NCBI GenBank assembly: GCA_943704425.1
Contig: CALSCP010002215.1
Coordinates: 1-28,378 of the forward strand
Direction of reading: 5' to 3'
Length of the DNA: 28,378 nt
Source: Ministeria vibrans ATCC 50519
Taxonomy: Eukaryota > Opisthokonta > Filasterea
Made by a program: the position numbers and the translations under genes. Position 1 is the stretch's first letter. Each line of letters opens with the position of its first letter. The notes under the pieces were generated by a model. The model did not search any database, had not been told where the DNA came from, and worked only from the letters and a program-made list of their open reading frames with translations. Positions 9,195 to 18,808 of this stretch are shown here, piece after piece.

Positions 9195-9518
9195 TCAGAC
9201 ATTTCCCATGAAGCCAAATGGGAGCATAGACGCACGCATTGCTGCACGCTGTGTGTTATTGACTGGACAACGACACATCGCACACTCATCGGACTGTTCG
9301 TTCCACTCTCCAGCACATGCCCAATGAAAGAAATGTCCGCAGGTGACGAATTGGATGACAAGACATGTGTCTTCAATGTCTTCATGGCATATTGGACACA
9401 TATCGTCAAAGGGGGGCTACGTCAACCCAGAATGAGTGCATGAAAAAACTAAAGACACCACGTCACCTTTACCACCACACTATGCACACCACGAACATAC
9501 CTGAAACACAAACAGCAT
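9195..9518 (-). CDS. Small RING-H2 finger protein, probable E3 ubiquitin ligase
   Basis: A two-exon model: exon 1 at 9518-9501 (MLFVFQ), an 84-nt intron (donor GTATGT at 9500, acceptor GACGTAG ending at 9417), exon 2 at 9416-9195; total 79 aa. The domain reads PPFDDMCPICHEDI, then CGHFFHWAC, then CAMCRCPV, giving C-x2-C ... C-x-H-x2-H-x2-C ... C-x2-C, a RING-H2 (C3H2C3) set with all eight ligands. RING-H2 domains recruit E2 enzymes for ubiquitin transfer. Nothing in this short chain shows a substrate-binding or membrane segment. Both splice sites keep the frame, but an alternative upstream exon cannot be excluded. It is divergently oriented to the caspase-like gene. Confidence 0.7.
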
Positions 9519-9967
9519 GCCCCATTTGCAGACGATAGCGAGTGAAGTTTTTTTTTTCTATCCAGAAGAAACACATCGCACCAAGCAGCCGACATCGGCC
9601 ACAACAAACCCCATACACACACATGTAAATTGGGGCGTACCTTACGTGCTCAGGAAGTCAGTGTTGAATTTCTGGTGTTATGGTGATCGTCGTGCGCTGT
9701 CTGAGGGTTGTGAATTCGTGCGTGAGCTGTTCTTTTTTTGTTTTTTTGTTGAATGAATCTATCGCCCCGCTTGTTTGCGCCTGCAAAATGGTGTGTGGCT
9801 GTGTAGACTACGTGGTGGCTCTTCTGTACCTCCGTTTCTTTTTTGCTCACCATAACTGCTGCGGCTGCGCAATTTGTAAGGCTTCCCTGATTCTCTCCGT
9901 AGGCCCTCCCCCTATCGCCTGGTAGATTATTACATATCAGACTGTCCAATAGACGAGCCGTCCAACT
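9519..9967. other. Divergent intergenic region between RING and caspase-like genes
   Basis: About 450 bp separate the two divergent start codons. No coding frame is convincing. T-rich runs and a pyrimidine-rich stretch near 9900-9920 are visible. It should hold the promoters of both genes. Confidence 0.4.
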
Positions 9968-12900
9968 ATGTCCTCGTCTACCTTCCTCTACACAGGTACG
10001 AGCCTTTTGTTTTGATGTAGTGAGTGAAATTTGTATGGCATGACTGCTTAAAACGGGCCGTTTCCGTTTCGTTTCCCACAGGCTGCTTCCACCAAGTCGC
10101 CGTCCTCGTGGCTCGTTCGACGTACCAAAACGATAACAAACTCGTCGGTCTTGCTGACCTCCCTGACGTGAAGACATCCATCGTCCGCCTCGCAAACAAG
10201 CTTTGTGAAGCCGGTCAGCTCGTCGTTGTCACTGCAGACTTCCCCCTTGATGACACGTACCCTGACGCTGACCTCCTTAAGAAGTCTCTCCAACAGAAGA
10301 GCCTATTTTGGCGGGACAGCAACCTCACACGTGACGACATTCAGAACGCCATTGACTCTGCCCGTAACCTTGACGCACAAGGCGGCTCTACTCGACATTC
10401 TCCCATCGAGACCGACCAACTCCTCGTCTACATGATGGGCCATGGCGGTAGCGGTAAACTCGTCTTTGGCGATGCCCATTGGCAGAGCGAACTGTTGCAC
10501 AGCGATCTCTTCGGTCTGGACGAGGTCGAGGCGATGCTTTTACCAGGCCACGACGGCGACGGCTGGCACCGAGTTCTTGTTGCCCTTGACTGTTGCCACT
10601 CAGGTGATGCCATCACTCCTGGCACACCCCCCAGTCCCTCCAGAAGCGGCTCCGTCATCGACCTTCCCACTTCTCTCTCTTACGCGAAGTGCTTCCAACT
10701 CCTCACGTCTACAGTTAGACGGGATGCCGCGTGGATCTTCGACGATCGCGCCCTCCTGCAAATCGCCGTGTGTGACGTCATTCTCAACCCCTCCATGTAC
10801 ATCAGCGACTGGGCGACCTGTGGGAGCTTTGAGACGCTCGCGAGCGTCGCTATGTCGAAGCGTGTGAGCCAAAGTCCTCTCGACTCTGGCGTGGTCAACG
10901 TCGGTTGCAAAGTCTCGCGTCTGCCCTGGTGCCCTCTCGACAACTCTGGAGAGTTCATCTTCTTCAACCCTCAAATTCCGTATTTTGAGATGGACGACGG
11001 CAACCGTTTCGCCGTCGTGGTCGGCCGCGGCTCTGGCTCTGCGGGGCTTATTGTCCATCATCTCGGTCTGTCGCCGCTCCTCAACGAGGCTCCCGCACTC
11101 CATGCATGGAAGCATAGAGTCAACGACCGAATCAAGGTGCCCTGCTCTCTGCATATCACGAAAGCATCTCCATCCCGTCAGCTCGTTGTACTTGTCGTTG
11201 AGGCACCCACAGCAAGCGTTGACTATGAGCAAGTGGTGGTCAACATTACCAAGGAGTACTGGCCCAGTTTACTTCTGACGTTCGCACGAATTTCATACTG
11301 CGATGGTGCCGCTGGCAGTGTATTCATACCCTCTGGCTTCGGCGATGATCCGCTCACAAATCAGCGCATGCCCCCATACGTGCGTGATGAGGACCTTGTA
11401 CTGGCCGCACGGAATTGGGATTTGTACCGAGAATTACCCCCCGTCTCCAAGACGCATCTGGAAAAGCTCCAGGTTCGCTTCGCTCCAGTTACCATTCAAC
11501 ACCCTGGTTCATCTGCAACTGAGCGAACCGCATGGCGCATGTTCCAACCTCTCTTGCATTCCGAGCACCCAACCGTGGCGGACATGGACTGCGAATGGTG
11601 TTGCACCACCCCTTTGTGTGTGTTTGTCCCGGACACTCCCGCCGCTGGCAACATCTCAGAGGACACGACTTCCGTCTGGCCCGAATCCGGTATCAAACTT
11701 GTTGCTACCTGTGGCTCACGTGCCCTCGCCCACTTCTTCAGCGGCTCGTTTGCGAGCACGATTCCAACCAAGGCTGTCTGCTTCAGCCTTCACCTCAACA
11801 CGGATCACGTTAATCTCTCTCGGGTCATGGTCGCGCTCAAACAGCTCCATTGGAAAGCATTCCGTGGCATCAGTCCGCACAGATTGCGCTGCATCGGCGC
11901 TCGCAGGGGTTCCGTGATCTTTGACTTTATTGGCTCTTTGGCTTTTCCGTGGCTTTTACGGACACATCTCGCGAGGTCTGGTGGCAATCTGGACGGACTG
12001 GGTATTGTTGACCTTGCGATCGTCGATAGCCCTGAAAAACTTGGTTCGAGAAACATTTGTAAGTTAGTATTCATAGTTTCTTGTCTTACATTCGTCATGC
12101 GACCTGCTTAATCCGTGCGCCGAACCGCTTTCTTTCGCTTCCAAACTTTATGAGCCTCTCTCTTTCTCGTTTCCTTTCATTCGTGTTGATGGGATGGCGT
12201 CAACGGCACAGATAAAAATATTGCCCTTCCTTTTCAATACCCAATCGCGCCTAAATTGAAAACGTAATCGAGACACTCACACTCAGTCCCTGTTGGGTGC
12301 TTCTTGGATTTTAGCATTTGGCGACCAGATCGCCTGGTCTCCTGTACCGCAGTGCGGTGGCGGAACTGCGCTTCAGAGTGAAACATGGGTCGAGAAGTCT
12401 GCCGGTAAGATTAACAACAAGTACAAGTTCTGACCATTAATTCATTTAGACACTCTATTTCTTGGTGATTCAGAGATTGACCTGACTGTTGGAGTTGAGA
12501 GCAAGGCAAATGAGCACCAGAAAGTATTCGACACTCATGTTGGCATCTCAAGCCAGAGCGAAGTACGGGTGACAGAATCTGTTCGTAAGAAACCCAGCCG
12601 CACCACCCTCACCAAACTCTCTTCTGATCACATCTATTCTATTCACACGATAGCAACTCGGAGTTTTGTCGACTCATCGATTGCTGCGACGCTTGGAGTT
12701 GCACCTGCATTGGCTGCCTCAGTATCGACTGATGATGCTGATGCGGATACGCCGGCAGCGATTGCCTCAGTGCACACTGATAATGATTTTACGGCCATGG
12801 ATACGGGGCCCGAAGCGGCTCTGCGGTGGAACGCGATGGCGTTCGACGATGTTTTTACGGCCATGGATACGGCGCCCGAAGAGGCACTGCGGTCGAACGT

Positions 12901-14115
12901 GGTGGCGCGTGACGATGTTTTTACGGCCATGGATACGGCGCCCGAAGAGGCACTGCGGTCGGACGTGGTGGCGCGCGACGAAGTCCCTGTGAGTTACCTT
13001 AATGAGGACGCTATCTCTCAGATGCTCATTGATGAGCGACTCTTCATGGTACGATCTACTAGTTTCCTCTTATGCGGCGGGTTACCATGTCTTGCCCCGA
13101 GGACGCTTCGAGAAAAACAACGCTTTACCATGTTTCGTGTCTCATTCCCTATTGGCTGTATCTTAGGCGGATTCTCAGTACCTGACCACTGTTCAGGGTA
13201 ACAAACTCCGTCCGTGGATGCGACAGGAACTTTGTGAATGGATGTTGGAGGTAAGACCGTTTTTTTCCTTTTACCCTTTTTTGTTGGTTTTTGTGCTGTC
13301 TTTCTTTAATATCCCATCTCCTTTTTCTGAAGACTGTTGATCTGTACCGGGTGAGTACGGATGTTTATGGGTTGGCAGTGAACCTGCTGGATCAATGTTT
13401 GTCACGATTTCCTTTGGAAATGAGCCATGTCCAACTGTTGGGCGCAACGTGTCTTCAAATTGCGTGCAAGCTCAAGGAGTCTACTGCTCTCAGCGTAAGC
13501 CATACGTGTGCATATGTCACCGTTTTGCTTACTCTTTTTGTTTGGTAGACGGCCGAATTGATTTCGTTCTCAGACAATGCGTTTACGTTTGAGCAAATGC
13601 GCAGCATGGAACACTCTGTGCTTGAGCGTCTGGACTGGCGACTGTCGGCCGTGACGCCGCACGACTGGCTGGAAGTGATGTTGTACCGCAGTCAGTTTTT
13701 CCCCGAGGTGTCGCATGCGCTGCGTCATAAGGCGCGTCACTTTATCGACATGGCACTCACGCGCTATGTGTCGTTGGGGTTCCGTCCGTCGCTCATTGCC
13801 GGTGCGGCGCTGCTCAATGCGGCCGACTATGCGGCGCCTACATTGCCTCTCGCGCTCGTTGGTCGTCTTCCCGCCATCATTGTGCAGCTGCTGCGTCGCC
13901 ATAGCGACCGCCGACTGTTCGAATGCACACGCATGCTCAGACGCATCATTGTCGCCCTCACGCAGCCACAACAGTCAGAGAGAGAAGAGGAAGACAACGA
14001 CAACACTGACAGCCACGCAACACACACTGACAACACCAACAGCAACAGTGAGCAGCCATCCGCCATCATAAATCATCCTTCACCGACGCACCCAAACCAA
14101 TACGTGCGCCCATAA
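9968..14115 (+). CDS. Caspase-like (metacaspase-type) protein joined in frame to a D-type-like cyclin
   Basis: Exon model: 9968-9995, 10082-12058, 12315-12404, 12474-13048, 13179-13250, 13333-13494, 13549-14115. All six junctions are GT-AG and phase-compatible, giving 1,156 aa. Residues about 14-200 form a caspase-like fold with the catalytic pair H130 (MMGHGG) and C181 (VALDCCHSG, the metacaspase D-x-C-H-S-G motif). The middle (about 200-780) matches nothing I recognise. A 22-aa repeat occurs three times at 802-867. The C-terminal part is a cyclin: YLTTVQ ... LRPWMRQELCEWMLE, LLGATCLQIACKLKE, TAELISFSDNAFT, ERLDWRLSAVTPHDWLEV, then a cyclin_C-like half and a polar Asn/Thr tail. The cyclin part resembles CDK4/6-type D cyclins. 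The caspase and cyclin could still be two genes separated in the 12059-12314 interval, but the cyclin-side frame has no upstream ATG before 12797. Confidence 0.6.
12782..12979 (+). repeat. Three tandem 66-bp (22-aa) units ahead of the cyclin box
   Basis: Units at 12782-12847, 12848-12913 and 12914-12979 encode variants of FTAMDTAPEEALRSNVVARD. Units 2 and 3 are nearly identical in DNA, while unit 1 is more diverged. This indicates recent local expansion in a linker. Confidence 0.85.
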
Positions 14116-14117
14116 AC

Positions 14118-14159
14118 AATAAACATACCGCGATTTAAGCGTGTTAATTGTTGAATAAA
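14118..14159 (+). terminator. Polyadenylation signals after the cyclin stop codon
   Basis: AATAAA occurs at 14118-14123 and again at 14154-14159, 3 and 39 bp past the TAA at 14113-14115. This is the expected spacing for a poly(A) signal in a compact genome. Confidence 0.55.
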
Positions 14160-14283
14160 GACTCACGCAATACTTTTCTCCGATTCCTCGTTTTATTGAC
14201 TTGATCACAGCGCCGCAAAGCAAGGGATAACATCCAGGCTAAAAAAGACAAACAAGGACAACCGGTCCATTCTAGAAGAAGTA

Positions 14284-14460
14284 ATGTGGTCGGGCGGGAA
14301 CATTCTGGTCGTGTGCGACTTCTGCAACTGTGGCGCACTGATTGAGGTGGACGAGCTGACGATGGGCGCGAGCAGTGAGCTTGTACAAGTTGACTGGACG
14401 AAGTTAATTGAAACAATGAGAAGCCCAGATTCGTGCTCAGATTCGCATTTTTTTCCCTGA
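14284..14460 (+). CDS. Small hypothetical protein with a CDFCNCG motif
   Basis: A 58-aa frame from the ATG at 14284: MWSGGNILVVCDFCNCGAL, then IEVDELTMGASSELVQVDWTKL. The frame is also open upstream to about 14232 (LKKTNKDNRSILEEV), so an earlier exon may exist; CAG acceptor-like bases lie at about 14236-14238. The C-x2-C-x-C cluster could bind a metal. Codon choice (GTG, GAG, CTG) looks coding. A diverged repeat begins 15 bp after the stop. No family is recognised, and it may be a remnant of a longer gene. Confidence 0.4.
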   Translation: MWSGGNILVVCDFCNCGALIEVDELTMGASSELVQVDWTKLIETMRSPDSCSDSHFFP

Positions 14461-14474
14461 AAAGTGAAAACTAC

Positions 14475-14610
14475 GAAAAAAAAAACACCAACTTCGTTGC
14501 CAAACCCCATTTTCAAGATTTTGTAGGCTAAAAAACACCTTTCGCCAGAAGGCATTTTCAGCACCGTCTGAACAACTTTCGTTTGTGGTACGTTAGACGT
14601 CAGGCCAAAC
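14475..14610 (+). repeat. Dispersed repeat, copy A (about 136 bp)
   Basis: It matches 20497-20632 in the same orientation, by eye at about four in five positions. The best blocks are CATTTTCAA, ATTTTGTAGGCTAAAAAAC, TCTGAACAAC and TGTGGTACGTTAG. Confidence 0.7.
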
Positions 14611-15245
14611 CGGACAGCCTTCTACTGACCTACGGAGTACTCACTGCTTTTCTAAGTTCTCTGTGTGACCTCTTTAGAGAAATCACAAAGCCTAATCGTA
14701 CGTTCATAGGGTATAGGGTGTACAGTTGAGTGTGCGTGGTGCCTGCTTTGTTGATGTTATCAACACGAAACACTGCTAACCCCTGCAAATGGGGTCGTTT
14801 CTGTGGGCACAGCGTTGGAGTGTATGTGTTTAGTGTGTTTGTGAAGGATGTATGATGGTGGAGGGCGGTGATTTCATGTGAGAGCCACTCTCACTTAATT
14901 TTTTTTTCTTTGAGAGCCTCCCTGCTCACTAGCGCTTGCAAAACATAGAATGTATTATGGGTGCAGGGATTGAGTGTTGGATATCTGGTGTGGTTTTGTA
15001 GGCTGCGTGTTGGCTAAGAGTGGAAAATTTCTTGTGGGAGCCGTTCTCTTTTTTTTTCGTGAACCGCAACATTTGCCGTGCTTTGCTAGCGCCATCAATT
15101 CGGGGTGTATCTTATGCAATTTAGCGATTACAGTAAGCACCAGCGATGTGTGGGGTTAACGTTGTATGTCAGAGAGAGAGTTTGATGCAGCTTCTGTGGT
15201 CGCTGACACACTTCTTGCTTAGAAATCCTTTCTATCGTTTAAATT
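14611..15245. other. Gene-free stretch
   Basis: About 630 bp with no convincing frame on either strand. T-runs at about 14899 and 15051, a GTGT-rich tract, and the upstream region of the gene starting at 15246. AGAGAGAGAG lies at about 15171-15180. Confidence 0.4.
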
Positions 15246-16744
15246 ATGGCTGCCCAGGTGGTAACAACCGAGGTTGTGTACCGCACCGTACGACCTTCGG
15301 AGCGTATCATGCATCGCGAGGGCGACAGCCTCCAATGCCCGATCGTTTGCGATGTTCATGGTGCTTTTCGTACAAAAGGAAATGAAGCCACGTACAACCC
15401 GCGCAACCCCGACGATGCGGCGTCCGTGGCTACGTTTCAACGTCACGGAACCTCCGGCATGTCTCTCTCAGACCGCGCGAACATTGGTCGTCCGCAGCGT
15501 ACCAGACGCAGTCTGGACTTGCCTCTTGTTGCAAAGAATGACATTTCCGAGCTCCTGAACGACAGTCCCGACAGTAATTCCAGACCTGCTGTGCTTTTCT
15601 ACGATGCCAGCGGTGCTAGCTCTGCCGAACACTATGCCTCATTTCCCGAACCGTTGAAGAGTGTCCTTCGCGATCATGGCAACAAGCTGAAGGAAGATGA
15701 CGAGCCCAAGAAGAGCCTGGAGCCGTGCTACGTATACCGACTGCCCAGCGGCACCAGCCTCCCTGCAGGCTACGAACTTGCTCTCAATGACGGCGGAGGC
15801 AACGATGGACACCACACCCTGCAACCCCCGTGGCCCCCAAGTCGACCGGTCCACTCCACCGCAACGGGACTTGCAACGAGTTCCACATCGTCGTCGATCC
15901 TGATGTCGGCGCTCTCGACTGGGAGTACGCTGGTATGCTGTTTAGAGCGAGTGCCCTGCAACCTAAACCAGACGAGAGCGCCGACGACGACACGTACGAG
16001 TTTGCTTTGCTCCTGTTCGATTACGCTGCCAGTCTGGACGCGGACGACGCGTACGACGCCATCACCATGGCCGAGCAACTGAGCTACGCCGGCTACCCGA
16101 GTCCGGATCACCTGTGGCAGGCTCACTTCCAGCTGGGCTTGTCGCTGTGCGAGAAACTCTTCGATGTGGCGGAAGACTACAACTACGATGCGATTGACCG
16201 GATGCGAGAGAAGGTAAAAGTGTATATGCGTATGCACTGCACTTCACTGCCTCATGCATTCTCTTTCCGTCCACCCTAGACCGAAATTGCCTTGTCGTCC
16301 AACCATATGACATACGTGGCTTTTGGTGATGATGTTTCGGATGCCGATGTTGAGGCACTCGGACAGCAATTGGAGCACGAATTGAATATCCTCCAACCGG
16401 TTCCGGTTGCGCACTCGGTCAATTTCCTTGTGCCTGGCACATACACTGGCCCAATACCGATCACTCTCGGCGATCGCGTCGCCTCAGGAACAGCGCGGGG
16501 TGTCGTTGATTACGACTTTGAGGTTGCCGAGAACGGGACGGACGCTGAGGTGAGCCTGTTGCTCGAGGGTGCCTCATCCAAAATCGTCGGGCGATGCAAA
16601 GTTGCTGACATCGAAACGACCATCCTTCCCTGCGGCATGAGTCGCACTTGCGAGGGTGTCCGAAAGGACAAAAAGCCATGCAACAACAAGTCCCTGCGCC
16701 TGTGTGGAGGTAAAGTCCTCTGCTGGCGCCACAAAGATCAATGA
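15246..16744 (+). CDS. Uncharacterised protein with C-terminal CxGV...C...CxxH motif; probable frame break at about 15828
   Basis: Starts at the ATG at 15246 (MAAQVVTTEVVYRTV). The first about 194 codons read in one frame to CTGCAACCCCCG; good coding then continues one frame over (APKSTGPLHRNGTCNEFHIV) from about 15830. The switch lies in two C5 runs, so a 1-nt loss or a homopolymer sequencing error is the simplest explanation. A 66-nt intron follows (16214-16279, GTAAAA...CCCTAG, phase 0), then an exon to the stop at 16742-16744. Total about 476 aa. Visible: an acidic aromatic segment (FALLLFDYAASLDADDAYD), an amphipathic middle, and an end reading CEGVRKDKKPCNNKS, then LCWRHKDQ, a short C-x-G-x(n)-K-x-C ... 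C-x2-H arrangement likely to bind zinc. No enzyme family is assigned. Confidence 0.55.
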
Positions 16745-17164
16745 AGAAGCAAAGAGGGACATTTTAACTTCGTCAGTGGCAGGAAAGAGGAAAAAAATCG
16801 AAAAATTACCACAGTGTCCAAAAACAAAACTCCTATGTTAGATGTCGATAAAATTCATGTTCATACCGTTCATAATGACTTCACTACACTTATTTCTCAG
16901 CAAATGGTCGCAAAAAAAGAACCAAGGGGGGCGAGGGGCACCACTGAAATTTCGTGCACGATGTGCACGAAATCGACACCGTCGTGTGACGCCTCATCGG
17001 CGATGATACGAAGCCATTTCTGTTTCTAAATTATGTAACTACCTGTAAATGTACCAACGAATAGGTCTTACGTCAAGAAATATAGATGGCCCAAGTCGCT
17101 TGGTTCGACCTTCGAGTTTTTTTTCTCGTCAACGACGAGACCGACGACCACAGGAAAAAACAGA
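16745..17164. other. Gene-free stretch
   Basis: A-rich on the plus strand just after the stop codon at 16744. No supported gene. It leads into the dispersed repeat at 17165. Confidence 0.35.
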
Positions 17165-17334
17165 CATGAAATCACTCTCACCTGCCTCGTCCGAGCTCCC
17201 AACATGACACACAATACCGACGTGGGAGAGGGCAGGGAAAAGGAATGACTCGCCAGGAAGGAGATAGACACGTTGTCTGACGTTGAATAGGCTCTTGTAT
17301 TTCACATTATGACGGAATTTCACATTATGACGGG
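17165..17334 (-). repeat. Dispersed repeat, inverted copy of 27534-27684
   Basis: Read on the minus strand it starts with two 18-bp tandem units (17317-17334 and 17299-17316, TTTCACATTATGACGG on the plus strand) and continues through blocks shared with 27534-27684: AGTCATTCCTTTT, GTGTCATGTTGGGAGC and AGGCAGGTGAGAGTGATT. Minus-strand translation gives a plausible peptide (GESFLFPALSHVGIVCHVGS), so the repeat may descend from a coding segment. Confidence 0.65.
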
Positions 17335-17510
17335 AAGCTCCGTACGGACACAGTTTGAATTGTACAAGGACCACGAGCTGGGGTTCGTGCTTCGACATTT
17401 CGTCCTACCGTCAAAAGGCGTGCATCGACTTCCGACCGTTGTTTTGTGGCACAATTACATGCCGCGTAATCCAGCGTCGTTGAACAGCAATGTGAGCCAA
17501 AGGTGTTTGT

Positions 17511-17600
17511 AAGCCCAAAGCCAAGGCCGCACCGAAACCAAAAGCACGCCCTGCACCCAAGCCCAAAACCAAGGCCGCACCGACTTCAAAACGAAAGTAG
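17511..17600 (+). pseudogene. Lys/Pro/Ala-rich tail fragment
   Basis: A 29-codon frame ending in TAG at 17598-17600 reads KPKAKAAPKPKARPAPKPK and then TKAAPTSKRK. It contains a 22-bp direct repeat differing at one base. It resembles the C-terminal tail of histone H1-like or other basic chromatin proteins. No start codon or upstream exon in frame could be supported, so it is probably a 3' remnant. Confidence 0.3.
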
Positions 17601-17646
17601 TCAGGCACATTCAATCAATACACACTTTATTTCATACTTCTCCAAA

Positions 17647-17814
17647 ATGGATGCATTCATTACCGAGTTCCTCAATGAAACGGATTACGTGAGCGGACAG
17701 AGCGGTACTTCTGAAAATACGTACAGCTTCAATGCTCGCGCATTCGACCATTCGACGTGTGAGTGTCAGGTTGGTATTCTCAGAACACGCTGGTCGAATG
17801 TATTGGGAGTTTGA
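17647..17814 (+). CDS. Short hypothetical frame
   Basis: From the ATG at 17647: MDAFITEFLNETDYVSGQSG, then TSENTYSFNARAFDHSTCEC, to a stop at 17812-17814 (55 aa). The first 40 codons look coding, and a GTTGG donor-like site follows CAG at 17769, so this may be only the first exon of a gene whose continuation I cannot trace. No recognised family. Confidence 0.3.
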   Translation: MDAFITEFLNETDYVSGQSGTSENTYSFNARAFDHSTCECQVGILRTRWSNVLGV

Positions 17815-18022
17815 TTTTGACTTTAACATATACGCGATCAAGCCAGTGCCGTATACAAAATAATGCTGAGTGTCGAACACGCATGGAACGAAGGAGATAC
17901 TGTGTTGAGTACAGAGGAGTAGGGTTGATCGCTGTAGACAGGGCCCGGTTATCGAACACAGGGAAAGGGTGCTAAAGGGTGCTTGTTGTAGTTCGTAGTG
18001 GGGCGACGAGTCATCAAGATAG

Positions 18023-18660
18023 TCAGCTTCCACCCCCCTTATTCTCTGTCCGAGGAAGCGTGGCAAGATTGCCAAAGAGCAAGTGTGGCAAGCTGCGACG
18101 ATCGCGGTCCTTGTTCAGCTCGGCGAACAAGTTGTCAGTGGTGATGGTGGCGCCGGCTTGACCGACGGTGTAAAGATAGAGGAAGCCGGCGACAACATCG
18201 CCACCGGTGCGCAGCGCTTTTTTGGTCGATTTAATGGAGTTCGGCATTGACGGTGGCGCCTCCTCCGTCAGAACACGAGCGTACGCACCAATCAGACAGA
18301 GAACAAAGCTGGCACGGACGTCAGGGTCCTTGCCGATCGGGGCCGGGTTGAACGTGAGCTTGTGCGCAAACTGAAACGGAACGAGGCGCTCGAAAAATGC
18401 AGAGCGACAGCCGGGGTTGGCGCGAAGAGGCTTCAAGCAAGCGTTCACAGCAGATGTTGCGCGCGGACGCCAGGATTGAGGCGGCGATAAATGACCCACT
18501 CGATGTCCCAATCACGTACACTGCAGTAGAGAGAGGCGAGTAGAGAGAGAGGAAAAGCACCTGCGAGGTGCAAGATCTTGTAGATCTCTCACTGACCACC
18601 ACGGAGGAGGTAGAGGGTGAGAGTGATGGGTGCCTTGAGTGCCTTGAGTCTTCTTGGTCA
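18023..18660 (-). pseudogene. Degenerate gene with a GTSSG motif
   Basis: Minus-strand coding traces: LKALKAPITLTLYLLRG (about 18641-18590), a possible intron (GTCAGT...CTGCAG), then VYVIGTSSGSFIAASILASA in one frame, and from about 18440 a better frame one base out (NACLKPLRANPGCRSAFFER), running to the stop at 18023. G-T-S-x-G followed by small residues recalls the nucleophile elbow of patatin-like or alpha/beta hydrolases, but the evidence is thin. The 3' part is well formed (HKLTFNPAPIGKDPDVRASF). The frame shift suggests decay or a sequencing indel. Confidence 0.4.
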
Positions 18661-18808
18661 GCAGGGTTGCTATCGATACGCAGCGCTGAAATCTAGATTG
18701 AGAGTCTTATGTTGGCTTGTATCAATGAAAGGTTACCTGAAAGTTTAATTAAAAAGGTGTCTTCGTCACTTCGTGAAGTTGAAAATAACAATTTCTTCTT
18801 CAATTCTC

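Noticed and set aside
9650-10195. Minus-strand 181-aa frame over the caspase-like start
   Set aside because: Composition is not coding-like and it overlaps the promoter and the well-supported plus-strand exons.
12385-12404. Independent cyclin start codon (ATG at 12385)
   Set aside because: Its frame gives phase 2 at the donor and meets a stop at once with either downstream acceptor, so it cannot lead into the cyclin frame.
13197-13250. Cyclin exon beginning at 13197 (acceptor GTTCAG)
   Set aside because: Also in frame, but the acceptor ending at 13178 adds YLTTVQ, which aligns with the conserved start of D-type cyclin boxes, so that site is preferred.
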